A DNA stretch of 64,000 nt from Polyangia bacterium (lineage in GTDB: Bacteria > Myxococcota_A > Polyangia > Nannocystales > Nannocystaceae): contig JAUIKS010000002.1 in the NCBI GenBank assembly GCA_030430565.1, positions 186,001 through 250,000 of the forward strand. The letters are read 5' to 3'. Shown here piece by piece: positions 9,830 through 19,102 of this stretch. The position numbers and the translations under genes are program-made. The notes beneath the pieces are model-generated. The model ran no database searches. It was not told where the DNA came from and worked only from the letters and a program-made list of their open reading frames with translations. How positions within the stretch are numbered: position 1 is the stretch's first letter; every line of letters starts with the position of its first letter.

Positions 9830-11152
9830 ATGACTCACGACGACGACGACTTCGCCGCGCTGTTCGAGGCATCTCAGGAGCACAGCCCCGGCCGCCGCGG
9901 CTCGCGAAAGCTCCGCACCGGCGAGCAGGTCGAGGGCGTGGTCGTGCAGATCGGCCGTGACAACATCTTCGTCGACGTCGGCGCGAAGGCCGAGGCACGG
10001 ATCGCGCGCGAGCAGCTGCTCGACGCCAACGGCCAGCTCACGGTCGCGGTCGGCGATCGCCTGCGCGCGACGGTCAAGCACGCCGGCGGGCGCCAGGGCG
10101 CCGAGCTGGTCAAGAACCTGCGCGGCGGCGGCGTCGGCGTGGCCGCGCTTGAGATGTCCCAAGAGACAGGAGTCCCGATCTCCGGGACCGTCAGCAAGAT
10201 CGTGAAGGCGGGCGTCGAGGTGACGATCGGCGGCGTCCGGGCGTTCTGCCCGGCCTCGCAGGTCGACATCGGCTACTCGCCGAGCTTCGAGCACATGCTC
10301 GATCAGTCCTATCAATTCAAGGTTATGGAGGTCCGCGAGGGCGGCCGCTCCGTGATCGTCTCGCGCAAGGCGGTGCTGCTCGACGAGCGCAGCGAGCAGG
10401 CGCGGGAGCTGCGGACCAAGCTCGAGGTCGGCGCCGAGCTGCAGGGCACCGTGCGCTCGATCCAGCCCTACGGCGCGTTCATCGATCTCGGCGGGCTCGA
10501 GGGCCTGGTGCACATCTCCGAGCTCGGCCACGGGCGCGTCGCCCGGGTCGAGGACGTGGTCCAGATCGGCGAGCGCGTGACCGTCCGCGTCAAGACGATC
10601 GAGGCCCGTGACGGCGATCCGGAGAACCTCAAGATCAGCCTGACGATGAAGTCCGGCGAGGCGCCCGCGGCCTCGGGCGAGGCCGACAAGGTGCTCGACG
10701 CGACCGTCGCCTCCGTCAATCAGCACGGCGTGTTCGTGGACACGGAGCTCGGCCGCGGGCTCGTGTCCTCACGTGAGCTGGGGATCCCGCAGGGCGCCGA
10801 CCCGCGCCGCGCCTTCCCGATCGGCAAGGAGGTCCGCGTCACGCTGCAGCACCGCGACAGCAACGGCAAGCTGCGGTTCAGCATCCGCGGCGTGCAGGCG
10901 GCCGAGGAGCGCGCGAACTTCCGCAGCTTCTCCAAGGAGAGCAAGAAGAAGAGCAAGGCCGCGCTGGGGAGTCTCGGCGACCTCCTGCGCGGCAAGCTCG
11001 ACGGCGCCTCTGTCCCGGCCGGCCCCGCGAAGGCGAGACAGGCGCCCGCTCGCGCCACGTCAGCGCCCACGGCCAAGGCCAAGCCCGAGCCCGAGCCCGC
11101 GAAGCCCGAGGCGAAGGCCAGCCGCCCCGGTCGCCGACGTCGCGTGAAGTAG
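9830..11152 (+). CDS. RNA-binding protein with four S1 domains
   Basis: 440 residues from ATG 9830 (MTHDDDDFAALFEAS). Four S1/OB-fold units follow: GEQVEGVVVQIGRDNIFVDV (about 30-95), PISGTVSKIVKAGVEVTIGG (115-190), GAELQGTVRSIQPYGAFIDL with VHISELGHGRV (200-280, the most canonical) and KVLDATVASVNQHGVFVDTE (290-370). The tail is Lys/Pro/Ala-rich (KPEPEPAKPEAKASRPGRR). Ribosomal protein S1 usually has six S1 domains, so this is an S1 paralogue, perhaps in RNA binding or translation. No ribosomal genes are nearby. It ends 10 bp from the convergent prkA. Confidence 0.9.
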   Translation: MTHDDDDFAALFEASQEHSPGRRGSRKLRTGEQVEGVVVQIGRDNIFVDVGAKAEARIAREQLLDANGQLTVAVGDRLRATVKHAGGRQGAELVKNLRGGGVGVAALEMSQETGVPISGTVSKIVKAGVEVTIGGVRAFCPASQVDIGYSPSFEHMLDQSYQFKVMEVREGGRSVIVSRKAVLLDERSEQARELRTKLEVGAELQGTVRSIQPYGAFIDLGGLEGLVHISELGHGRVARVEDVVQIGERVTVRVKTIEARDGDPENLKISLTMKSGEAPAASGEADKVLDATVASVNQHGVFVDTELGRGLVSSRELGIPQGADPRRAFPIGKEVRVTLQHRDSNGKLRFSIRGVQAAEERANFRSFSKESKKKSKAALGSLGDLLRGKLDGASVPAGPAKARQAPARATSAPTAKAKPEPEPAKPEAKASRPGRRRRVK

Positions 11153-11162
11153 TCGTCGCGCC

Positions 11163-13541
11163 TCAGTACCGGGCGCGCGACAGCTCGACCAGCGTCTCGC
11201 GCAGCGTCTCCGGCGAGTGACGCTCGCGGCTCGAGTCGTCGTCGTCGTGCTCGCCGATCAAGACCTCGAGCGCGCGGCGTGCTCGCGCCTCCTCGGCCTG
11301 GCTGAGGCTGATCTCGCTCTTGCGCTTGTCGTCGGCGAGCAGCTCGAGCATGCGCGCGATGCCCTGCCCGACCGTCTCTTTCTGCTGCCGGTAGTAGTCC
11401 TCGCGCAGGCGCGAGAAGTAGTCGGAGAAGATCTCGGGGTACGCGGGCTCGTTGTCGGGGTTGCTCAGCGCCCAGGCGCCGATCCGCGAGAGCACGTCGG
11501 CCCTAAAGGTCGGCCCCGCCTTGGGGTCCATGGTCTTCTCGAGCTCCGTCATGAACTTGTTGTCGGGGTCGGCGTTCTTGCCCGTGACCGGGTCAAAGAT
11601 CCGCTCGCCCTTCACGTAGTGCTTGACGTGCACGACGTACTTCTTGAACAGGTCGAGGTAGCGGGCCTCGTCGATCAGGCCCATGGCCTCGCGGATCTCG
11701 CGATCGGAGAGGTCGAGCCAGTGGGTCCAGGCGGCCTCGGTGATCGAGCCCTCGCCCCGGAGCTTGTGGAAGCCCTGGGTCGTCGCCGGGATGCTCATCC
11801 ACCGGTGGTTCGCGTCGTCGTCCATGAAGCGCTGCAGCTCCTTGAACAGCCGCGGGACCGTGAGGTACGGGGCGCCCGAGTCCGCGGCCGAGGCGAGCAG
11901 CACGCGCTTGAGGTCGCGGACGCTGGCGCCGAAGCTGCCCTCGTAGTCGCCGAGCACGTGCCGGTTGCCCTCGGGGCCGACGACCGTCTGGGCGAAGCGC
12001 TCCTTGCCCATCTTGGGCACGGCGGCGAGCAGCTCACGCGCCTGCTCGCTCGAGAGCCCGGCGGGCACGCGCCCGTAGGCGTAGAGGCCGGCCTTTTCGA
12101 ACGGTCGCAGGCGCCGCAGCACCGCCTCGAGCTTCTTGCCGTAGAGGCTCGCGTTGGGCTGGCGCAGCCGCGTCATCACGCCCCAGAGCGCGAGCACGCG
12201 CGGCACGTGCGGCGCGATGTGAACGTCGCGGAGCACGTCGCTGACCTGCTCCTGGTAGATCTTGCGCTCGACCCGGTAGTCGAGCAGGTACGGCACCGGG
12301 ATCAGGTCGAGGCGCGCGCGCAGGCTCTGGAACTCGCCGGAGTTGAGGGTGCGGAACTTGAGCAGGTTGAGGTCGTTGGCCGAGCCGGTCAGCAGCACGT
12401 TGAGGTGCAGGACCACGTGGTCGAGCGCGATGCGCCCGGACTCGGTGGCGGTCAGCAGGTACTTGAAGTGCTCGTATGGCCGCTTGAGCAGGTCGCTGAA
12501 GGTGATGAGCCCGCGGTTGGCGTCGACCAGGTCGCCCTGCATCGCGAACATCACCTGCCCGCCGACGGTCGCGGGCAGGCTGCCGTAGGCGCGGTCGCCG
12601 GTGACCGGGAACGAGCGCGCGTCGACGGTCTGCTTGGGCTCGACGGTGACGAGGCTGCTGCGGTAGCTGCGGCTCAGGTAGAAGCGCTCGATCTGCACGT
12701 GCGAGAGGACCTTCTGCAGATCGCCCTGATAGCTCGTGAGCAGCGACTCGAAGATGTGGCGGTTGCGGTGGGTCAGCGCGCCGTCACGGACCGCGCCGCA
12801 GATCAGCAGCTCGTGATCGCGCCGCTCGAGCTCGCCGAGCAGCTGGTCACGCTGCGCCCGCGGGATCAGGAAGATCGGGTGGTCTTTGTTCTCGTCGGCG
12901 ATCTTCGCGTCGATCTCGCTCGCGTCGAGGCGCGCGAAGGTGCCGTCGCCCGGCGTCCCCGCCTCGCCGGCGACGACGCGCCGCGGATCAAAGCCGATGC
13001 CGGATCCCCGGACGACGCGCTTGGTCGGGAACACCCAGGAGAACCGGTACAGCGCCCCCTCGTCGGTGTAGGAGTAGGCCTCGAGCGCGCGCTGGATGGC
13101 TTCCAGGAAGGTCGTCTTCGCCGATCCGTTGGGCCCGTGCAGGAGCAGCAGCTTGTTGATCCGGCCGATCCGGACGAAGCTGTCGAGCGCCTCGTAGAAC
13201 GCGTTCTGGGCCGGCTCTTGACCGACGAGGCGGTGCCCGCCGTCGAACTCGCAGTCGAACAGACGAAACCGCGAGACCTTGCCGCTGGGGATGTGGACGT
13301 CGCGGCGGCCGTAGTGGTCGAAGGCGTCGCGGATGTACTGCGCGGATCCCCGGGCGTGCCGCTGCGGAGCGGCGCACAGCATGTCGAACCACTCGCCGAA
13401 GCTGAGGATCCGGCGCGTGGACTCGAACTCGCGCTGGACCGCGTTGGCGAAGCTCTTCAGGCGACTCGCGGACGAACCCTTGACGTCGTCCGAGGTGGAC
13501 GCGGGCTCGGAGGACGGTGCGCTCGGCTTGGTCTCACCCAT
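11163..13541 (-). CDS. prkA: PrkA-family serine protein kinase / AAA+ protein
   Basis: 792 residues from ATG 13541 (MGETKPSAPS); the frame opens earlier at GTG 13571. The N-terminal AAA-type PrkA domain has P-loop LLHGPNGSAKTTFLEAI and the conserved QREFESTRRILSFGEWFDML segment. The C-terminal PrkA domain carries IHVQIERFYLSRSY-like and DLSDREIREAMGLIDEARYL segments. PrkA (YeaG in E. coli) is a stress and sporulation-linked kinase, also described as an AAA+ protease in Bacillus. It is usually encoded with a YeaH/DUF444 and a SpoVR protein; neither is here. A basic/acidic segment near residue 760 ends in EHDDDDSSRERHSPETL. Length and motifs are complete, so likely functional. Confidence 0.93.
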   Translation of the reverse strand: MGETKPSAPSSEPASTSDDVKGSSASRLKSFANAVQREFESTRRILSFGEWFDMLCAAPQRHARGSAQYIRDAFDHYGRRDVHIPSGKVSRFRLFDCEFDGGHRLVGQEPAQNAFYEALDSFVRIGRINKLLLLHGPNGSAKTTFLEAIQRALEAYSYTDEGALYRFSWVFPTKRVVRGSGIGFDPRRVVAGEAGTPGDGTFARLDASEIDAKIADENKDHPIFLIPRAQRDQLLGELERRDHELLICGAVRDGALTHRNRHIFESLLTSYQGDLQKVLSHVQIERFYLSRSYRSSLVTVEPKQTVDARSFPVTGDRAYGSLPATVGGQVMFAMQGDLVDANRGLITFSDLLKRPYEHFKYLLTATESGRIALDHVVLHLNVLLTGSANDLNLLKFRTLNSGEFQSLRARLDLIPVPYLLDYRVERKIYQEQVSDVLRDVHIAPHVPRVLALWGVMTRLRQPNASLYGKKLEAVLRRLRPFEKAGLYAYGRVPAGLSSEQARELLAAVPKMGKERFAQTVVGPEGNRHVLGDYEGSFGASVRDLKRVLLASAADSGAPYLTVPRLFKELQRFMDDDANHRWMSIPATTQGFHKLRGEGSITEAAWTHWLDLSDREIREAMGLIDEARYLDLFKKYVVHVKHYVKGERIFDPVTGKNADPDNKFMTELEKTMDPKAGPTFRADVLSRIGAWALSNPDNEPAYPEIFSDYFSRLREDYYRQQKETVGQGIARMLELLADDKRKSEISLSQAEEARARRALEVLIGEHDDDDSSRERHSPETLRETLVELSRARY

Positions 13542-13641
13542 CAGTGCGAGCGAGTGTCCCGCGGCCGCCACCGCGGGGGCAAGCGCTGTCTACGGGCGCC
13601 GCGGGTCGGTCGCGGCGCGCATGCGAGCGAGAGCGCTCGCG

Positions 13642-14214
13642 CTACTTGACCGCGACGCGGAACTCGACCGACTCGGTCACCGGCGCGCAGGCTTCGTCCT
13701 GACAGATCGCGAAGCGAAACTGCCCAGAGAAGGTCTTCTCGCCGGCCTCGCTGGGCGTGAACGAGACGTCAAATTCGCAGCCGCTGTCTTCGAATTTGAC
13801 CGCGTCGCCTTTCTTCTGCTCGGTTTTCGCCAGCGCCACGCCGCCGGGCGGGTCGATCTTGAGGGTGATCGGGTAGTCGTGGTTCATGTGCCACGGCTCC
13901 TTGGGCAAGACCTTGATCTTGACCACGGACTCAGCGCCCGCCGCGGCCTCGGCCGGCGGCTCGATCGAGAGCGCGAAGCGATCGTCCGCCGGATCTTGGC
14001 CGGGGATCGTCTTGACCTTCGCGTCGGCGCCGCCGTCCTTCGCGGCGACCGTGTCCTTGGCCTTCGTGTCATCCTGCTTGGTGGCGGGCGCCTTCGCCTC
14101 GCTGGGGGAGTCCTGCTTGTCGCAGGCGCCCAGCGCGATGGCGAGCGCTCCGCAGCAGAGCAGGCGAGCGAGCGTACGAGCGTGAGAGCCGGTCCTGATC
14201 ATCGGGCGCATCAT
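13642..14214 (-). CDS. Lipoprotein with CxxxxC.P motif, DsbD-alpha-like
   Basis: 190 residues; an internal Met at position 5 is an alternative start. Signal LLCCGALAIALGAC is a good lipobox, followed by a charged Lys/Ala/Asp linker. The folded part is beta-rich (FALSIEPPAEAAAGAESVVK; YPITLKIDPPGGVALAKTE) and ends with FRFAICQDEACAPVTESVEF. A Cys-x4-Cys-x-Pro just before the last strand resembles the N-terminal domain of DsbD and related thiol-exchange carriers, so a periplasmic redox role is possible; this is inference. It lies 57 bp downstream of the large repeat protein, same strand. Confidence 0.8.
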   Translation of the reverse strand: MMRPMIRTGSHARTLARLLCCGALAIALGACDKQDSPSEAKAPATKQDDTKAKDTVAAKDGGADAKVKTIPGQDPADDRFALSIEPPAEAAAGAESVVKIKVLPKEPWHMNHDYPITLKIDPPGGVALAKTEQKKGDAVKFEDSGCEFDVSFTPSEAGEKTFSGQFRFAICQDEACAPVTESVEFRVAVK

Positions 14215-14270
14215 ACCCGATTGATTCGCTCACTCCGACCGGCGCGTTACACCCCTGCTCTACGGGCCTC

Positions 14271-17114
14271 TCACCGCCGCTCGAAGCGGAGATCGGCGTT
14301 GTAGGTGACGCGCCCCTCCAGCACGTCCGACTCCAGCTCGACGGGGTCGAGCAACGCGGACAGCGCCGGCGGCGGCGTCGCGCGCACGAGCACGTCGCCC
14401 TCGTCGAGGCCGTCGACCCGCCATGTACCGCCGGCCCGGGTCCGGGAGCTGCCGAGCAGCGCGCCCGAGTCGCGGTCGCGGACCTCGACCCGCGCGCCGA
14501 CGACCGCGTCGCCGCGATCGTCGAGGACCACGCCGGTAATCGAGGCGCCGTCCTCGAGCTCGACGTGCACCTCCACGGCACGCGAGATCGCGCCTCCTGT
14601 GGGTCGCGCGACGCGGACGCGCCGCTCGACGAAGCCGTCGGCCGAGGCCTCGACGACGACCTCCGGAACCGAGAGCCCAGACAGCTGGGCGACCCCGGTC
14701 TCGTCGGTGCTCAGCACGCGCCCCGCGACCTCGACCCGCGCGCCGGCGATCGCCTCCCGCGTCCGCGCCGCGCGGATGTCGATCAGGACGCTCCAGCCCT
14801 CGAGCAGCTGCAGCTCGAGGAAGTCGTCGTGCTCGCGGACGCGGATCGTCACCGCCTGACGTCCGGGCGCGTAGTCGGGGTGGTCGAGCTGCAGCTCGGC
14901 GCGCCCTGGCGCGAGCCCGTCAAAGCTGAAGAGGCCGCGCTCGTCGGTCCACATCACGGCGGTGGGCGACAGCTCCCCGCGCGGATCGAGGGTGATCCGC
15001 ACGTCGGTGATCGGGCGCTCGTTGCTGTCCTTGACGCGGCCAGCGAGGGCGCCGTCGGCCTCGACCAGCTCGATCTGCAGCTCGGGCTGCGGGCGCCCCT
15101 CCTCCAGGGTGAGCTCGACGGCGAGCGGGACCATGCCGCGGGCGCGCAGCACCACGCGCTGGGGACCGCGGCGACGCCCGGCGTCAAACGAGCCGGTGTC
15201 GTCGGTGTAGAGACCTGTACCATCGGCCAGCTCGACGCGCACGCGCGCCAGCGGCCGACCGTTGGTGTCGCGCACGCGGCCGCGCAGCGGCACGCCCTCG
15301 CGCAGCTTGAGGACGACGCCCTCGCGCTGCTGCCCGGGCTGGAGATCAAACACGCGCGTCGCCGAGTCCGCGTAGGCGCCATGGATCGCGCGCAGCTTGT
15401 AGGTGCCCGGGAGCAGGAGGCGCAGCGCGAAGCGCCCGTCCTCGTCGGTCTCGATCGCGCTCTCGCGCCCGGCCGCGCTGGCGATGCCCATGGCGTCCAC
15501 GCTCGTGTCGCCATAGAGCGGGACCGGCGGGACGCCGCCCTGGGTGACGCCGAGGCTGCCGCCGGCCATGAGCGCCGAGAACGTCGCCGCGCGGCTCGAG
15601 CTCGCGCCCGCGGAGTAGAGCGCCTCGCTGTCGACCATCACGCGCGCGCCAGGCACCCCGCGATCGTCCTCGTCGACGACCCGCCCCGCGATCATCGCCG
15701 GCTGCACCAACATCAAGACCTGCTCGGGGACTTCCTCGTCGCCGCGGACATCGACCCCGAGCGGCTCGGCCGGCAGGTAGGCGTCGGCGTCGGCGCGGAT
15801 CACGTAGGGCCCGGGGACCACCGGCCCGAGCGCGATGCGACCGTCCTCCGCCGTCTCGTCGACCCGCGGCAAAAGACCGATGCTCCCGTAGCTCAGGGTC
15901 ACGCGCGCCTCGGGGACGATCTCGCCGTCGGGGTTGACCACCCGCACCGGCACGCGCTTGGCGGCGATCATCGCCAGGGTCACGTGGGTCCCGGCGAGCA
16001 CGTTCTCGAGCGGAATCGACGCGTACTCGGTCTCACCGGGTCGGCGCGCCAGCGCGGCCGCGTCGAGCGCGTAGACGCCGTCGGGGATCGACTCGAATTC
16101 AAAGCGCCCGTCGTCCCCCACCGTCGTCTCGATCGGCGGCCAGATCGACGACCCCTCGAGGCGCACGCGGGCGCGCGCGAGCAGCTCGGGCGGGCCGATG
16201 ACCTCACCGGTGATGGACCGCAGACCCTCGATCAGCACGACGACGCCCTCCTCGGGCGCCACGGCCTCGATCACGGTGGCGGCGTAGCCGGCCTTGCGCG
16301 CGCGCAGGTTGATCTGCCCCGGCGGCACGGTGTCGAGCACGAACGCGCCGCTCGAGTCCGTGGTCGCGCGCCACGGCTCGGGCTCGCCGAGGTTCGGCGC
16401 CGGCATGGCCTCGATCGTCACGCCCGCCACGGCCTGCCCGCGCACGTCGACGACGTGCCCCGAGATCGTCGCGGCCAGCCCGAGCGCGACGGTCGGCAGC
16501 TGCATCAGCCCGCCCGGCGGCGCGGGGCTCTCGAGCACCGCGCGGAGCCGCCCCGGCACCAGCATCTCGATCGCGACCTGTCCCTCGGGCTGCCCCGGCA
16601 CCGAGAGCTCAAAGCTGCCGTCGTCTTCGCAGGTCACGGGGGCCGCCAACTTCTGACCCGAGCGCCAGGCGATCGCGCGACAGGTCCCCGCGGCCGGCGG
16701 CGCGAGCGGGCCCGTCGCGACCGCGGCCCCCTCCGCGATCGCCTCGAGCAGCACGCGCCCGCGGATCCGCGCGAACTCGGGGGTCTCGTCGGGCTCGAGG
16801 GGCGCCTCGCCGGTGCTCTCGCCGGCGCTCGACTCGTAGCTCGTGCCGCGCAGACCCGGCACCGCGGTCATCACCATCCAGATAGCGAGCAAGGCCCCCA
16901 CGAGGATCCCGAGCGCCGCGGCGATCGGGCGCAGGGTCCGGGTCGCGATCGGGCCCACACGACTCAGCGACGCGCTGGCGCGCGGGCGCGTCGACGAGTG
17001 GCTCGCGGCCGGCGTCGTCTCCGATGAGGTCTCCGATGAGGTCTCCGTCAAGCTCGCCGCGCGCGACGGCGATCCGTCGGCCGGCTCCGCGGGCTCCTTG
17101 GACTCCTCGGACAC
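14271..17114 (-). CDS. Membrane-anchored protein with many carboxypeptidase-regulatory-like domains
   Basis: 947 residues from a GTG at 17114. A short Ser/Thr/Glu cytoplasmic tail leads to one membrane helix (IAAALGILVGALLAIWMVMTAV), then a long outside part of roughly nine Ig-like carboxypeptidase-regulatory repeats, recognisable by G-x-V-x-D-x-x-G-x-P-[IVL] cores: ISGHVVDVRGQAVAGVTIEA, IAGRVVDEDDRGVPGARVMV, LRGRVRDTNGRPLARVRVEL, LAGRVKDSNERPITDVRITL, ITGVVLDDRGDAVVGARVEV. Such repeats form rod-like surface stalks or adhesins; no enzyme domain is seen. An ATG with a well-spaced GGAGG lies just upstream in a different frame, so the start deserves checking. Divergent from the methyltransferase, with only 29 bp between chosen starts. 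Confidence 0.9.
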   Translation of the reverse strand: MSEESKEPAEPADGSPSRAASLTETSSETSSETTPAASHSSTRPRASASLSRVGPIATRTLRPIAAALGILVGALLAIWMVMTAVPGLRGTSYESSAGESTGEAPLEPDETPEFARIRGRVLLEAIAEGAAVATGPLAPPAAGTCRAIAWRSGQKLAAPVTCEDDGSFELSVPGQPEGQVAIEMLVPGRLRAVLESPAPPGGLMQLPTVALGLAATISGHVVDVRGQAVAGVTIEAMPAPNLGEPEPWRATTDSSGAFVLDTVPPGQINLRARKAGYAATVIEAVAPEEGVVVLIEGLRSITGEVIGPPELLARARVRLEGSSIWPPIETTVGDDGRFEFESIPDGVYALDAAALARRPGETEYASIPLENVLAGTHVTLAMIAAKRVPVRVVNPDGEIVPEARVTLSYGSIGLLPRVDETAEDGRIALGPVVPGPYVIRADADAYLPAEPLGVDVRGDEEVPEQVLMLVQPAMIAGRVVDEDDRGVPGARVMVDSEALYSAGASSSRAATFSALMAGGSLGVTQGGVPPVPLYGDTSVDAMGIASAAGRESAIETDEDGRFALRLLLPGTYKLRAIHGAYADSATRVFDLQPGQQREGVVLKLREGVPLRGRVRDTNGRPLARVRVELADGTGLYTDDTGSFDAGRRRGPQRVVLRARGMVPLAVELTLEEGRPQPELQIELVEADGALAGRVKDSNERPITDVRITLDPRGELSPTAVMWTDERGLFSFDGLAPGRAELQLDHPDYAPGRQAVTIRVREHDDFLELQLLEGWSVLIDIRAARTREAIAGARVEVAGRVLSTDETGVAQLSGLSVPEVVVEASADGFVERRVRVARPTGGAISRAVEVHVELEDGASITGVVLDDRGDAVVGARVEVRDRDSGALLGSSRTRAGGTWRVDGLDEGDVLVRATPPPALSALLDPVELESDVLEGRVTYNADLRFERR

Positions 17115-17143
17115 CGCGACATGGTAGCCGCCCTCCCCCGCCG

Positions 17144-18049
17144 ATGCCGATGACGGCGCGGCTTGCCTGGCGCCCGAAGGCGACCGAGGATGTGCGCGTG
17201 CCGGCCTCCGCCGAAGCCCGCGCCCGGGTCACCCGCGGGAAGACAGCCCAGGGCCGTCTGCGCTCGCTCGACGTGTTCCTCCGCGAGCGCGAGCCGCACC
17301 TGCTGAGCGCGAAGCGCCCGCTCATCGTCGATGTCGGGCTGGGCTACGCGCCCCACACCACCCTCGACAGCGCGCGCTACCTCGGCGCTCGCGCACGCGA
17401 GCTGCGCGTGATCGGGGTCGACATCGACGCGGCGCGGGTCGCCGCCGCGCGCCGCTTCGTCCGCGAGTCAGCGCTCGAGCGTCGCGCCGCGCTCGAGTTC
17501 CGCTGCGGCGGCTTCGATCTCCCGCTCGCGCCGGAGGAGCGACCGACGGTGATCCGCGCGATGAACCTGCTACGGCAGTACCGCCCCGAGACCGTCGACG
17601 ACGCCCACGCGCGGCTGTCCGCGCGCCTGCGCCCCGGCGGCCTGCTGCTCGAGGGCTCCTGTGATCGCCACGGCGGGCGGCTCACCGCGCACCTGCTCCG
17701 GCGGGGGGCGTGCCCCGACGACGCCGCGCTGAGGCGCGAGGGCCTGCTGTTCTTCACCGACTTCAGCCGCGGCTTCGCGCCGATGATGTTCCGCGACTTC
17801 TTGCCCCGGGACCTGCGCCGCCGCGCGGCGCCGGGGAGCTCGATCCGCGCGCTGCTCGACCGCTGGACCGACGCCTGGCGCAGCGTTCAGGGCCGATCAG
17901 ACATATCCCTACAAACATGTTTTTCACGCAGCGTCGCGCTGCTGCGGGCGCGCGCGCCGACGCTCGGCGTGGCCGCGGCGCCAGCGCTCACGGCCCGCGG
18001 CTACATGCTGTGGCGCCCGCCCGGCGGCGTGCCGCGGGCGGGCGCGTGA
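17144..18049 (+). CDS. Class I SAM-dependent methyltransferase
   Basis: 301 residues from ATG 17144 (ATG 17150 equally possible). SAM motif I reads LIVDVGLGYAPHTTLDSARYL without the last residue counted as core; RVIGVDIDAARVAAARRF supplies the acidic ribose-binding residue, and LSARLRPGGLLLEGSCDRHG the later strand. The VDxGxGxxPxTT form of motif I also occurs in a family widespread in actinobacteria. Substrate unknown. Near 17898-17930 the gene has an AT-rich stretch with codons rare here (ATA, CTA, CAA, ACA, TGT, TTT). Ends 21 bp from the convergent ADYC-like gene. Confidence 0.85.
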   Translation: MPMTARLAWRPKATEDVRVPASAEARARVTRGKTAQGRLRSLDVFLREREPHLLSAKRPLIVDVGLGYAPHTTLDSARYLGARARELRVIGVDIDAARVAAARRFVRESALERRAALEFRCGGFDLPLAPEERPTVIRAMNLLRQYRPETVDDAHARLSARLRPGGLLLEGSCDRHGGRLTAHLLRRGACPDDAALRREGLLFFTDFSRGFAPMMFRDFLPRDLRRRAAPGSSIRALLDRWTDAWRSVQGRSDISLQTCFSRSVALLRARAPTLGVAAAPALTARGYMLWRPPGGVPRAGA

Positions 18050-18070
18050 GTCGGCCGTCGCCGGCTCCGC

Positions 18071-19102
18071 TCAGAACGTCAGCGCCGGGGGCGGGAGCGG
18101 GACCGCGTCGACATCCGCCGGCGGCGGCGGCGGGACGCGCGTCATGAAGCGGGCGTTCCCGTCGGTCTCGAACACGTGCTGGGCGCCGCCCAGGCTCGAG
18201 CAGGTCGGGGGCGCCCCCGAGATGCTGCCCAGCGCGGTGCCGTCGCGGGCCGAGTCGGCACAGATCGCGCCGTCCTCGTCCCAGACCGCCTCGTCGACCG
18301 AGCCGACCGGCGTGCTCGGGATGATCCCGAAGTGGTCCAGGGGCGCGACCGCGTTGCCGGGGGCGGTGAACGAGCCGGCGTCGCCGAGGATGTCAGCCCG
18401 GATCATCCGGATCGCCGCGGTGAAGTTCTCGAGCGCCTGGGCCGGATCGTAGGCCTCCAGCTCGTGGTAGCCGAGGCCCCACCAGAACGCCTTGCCGACC
18501 GCGCCCGCGCGACAGCCGAAGTACAGCATCTCCGTGTTGTCGAGGACCTCGCCGGTCTGGTAGTCGACCTCGATGCCGCGGTAGACGGTCGCGTCGAGCG
18601 GGTCGTCGGCGTCCTTCGGGCAGCTCGGGATCGGGTTCTCCTCCGGGAAGTTCCAGTACAGCTCGTAGTAGGGCTTCTTCTCCTCGTTGTACTGGGTGAC
18701 GAAGGTCGGCGTCATGGTCACGTCGATGTCGCCGGCCCCCTGGATGTGGACGTGCCAGATCGTGTCGGCCCAGTCGGCGTGGCTGAGCCAGATCCCGTCG
18801 TAGCGCTGCGCGATCATCTCGCCGTCGATCACCTGGATGGTGGTGGTGTCGACGAACTCGAAGGGGTCGACGCCGTTCTCGTGGCTGATGTCCCACAGCA
18901 CGATGCCGTTGTGCGGCGTGCCGGAGAGGTTGAAGTGGTCGATCGCGTGGGGCCCGGCGTAGTTGGTGTTGAACTGCCAGCCGCCCGGGCGCAGCGCGGT
19001 CTCGCCGGCCTCGTCCAGTTCGAAGTCGGGCTGCTCCGCGTCGCAGGCTCCGGTGAGCGCGACCGCGAAGGCGAGGATCATGGTCTTGTAAAAGTTCGTC
19101 AT
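18071..19102 (-). CDS. ADYC-like lipoprotein
   Basis: 343 residues from ATG 19102, preceded by AAGGAG at 9-base spacing, one of the clearest ribosome-binding sites here. Signal AFAVALTGAC is a lipobox. The centre has FGCRAGAVGKAFWWGLGYHE and MIRADILGDAGSFTAPGNAV, closely resembling the C...GA..K...WGY and RADYCGDG-x-[ST]-x-T-x-x-G-T pattern of the myxobacterial ADYC domain. The name-giving Tyr-Cys is replaced by Ile-Leu. The first 130 residues are beta-rich with many Trp and His. The C-terminus is Pro-rich. Function of the ADYC family is unknown; this copy looks like a divergent secreted member. Confidence 0.82.
   Translation of the reverse strand: MTNFYKTMILAFAVALTGACDAEQPDFELDEAGETALRPGGWQFNTNYAGPHAIDHFNLSGTPHNGIVLWDISHENGVDPFEFVDTTTIQVIDGEMIAQRYDGIWLSHADWADTIWHVHIQGAGDIDVTMTPTFVTQYNEEKKPYYELYWNFPEENPIPSCPKDADDPLDATVYRGIEVDYQTGEVLDNTEMLYFGCRAGAVGKAFWWGLGYHELEAYDPAQALENFTAAIRMIRADILGDAGSFTAPGNAVAPLDHFGIIPSTPVGSVDEAVWDEDGAICADSARDGTALGSISGAPPTCSSLGGAQHVFETDGNARFMTRVPPPPPADVDAVPLPPPALTF

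Noticed and set aside
11217..13649. 810-codon frame antisense to prkA
   Set aside because: Same reason; low-complexity translation opposite a clear PrkA.
14565..17027. 820-codon frame antisense to the repeat protein
   Set aside because: Shadow of the regular G-x-V-x-D repeats on the other strand.
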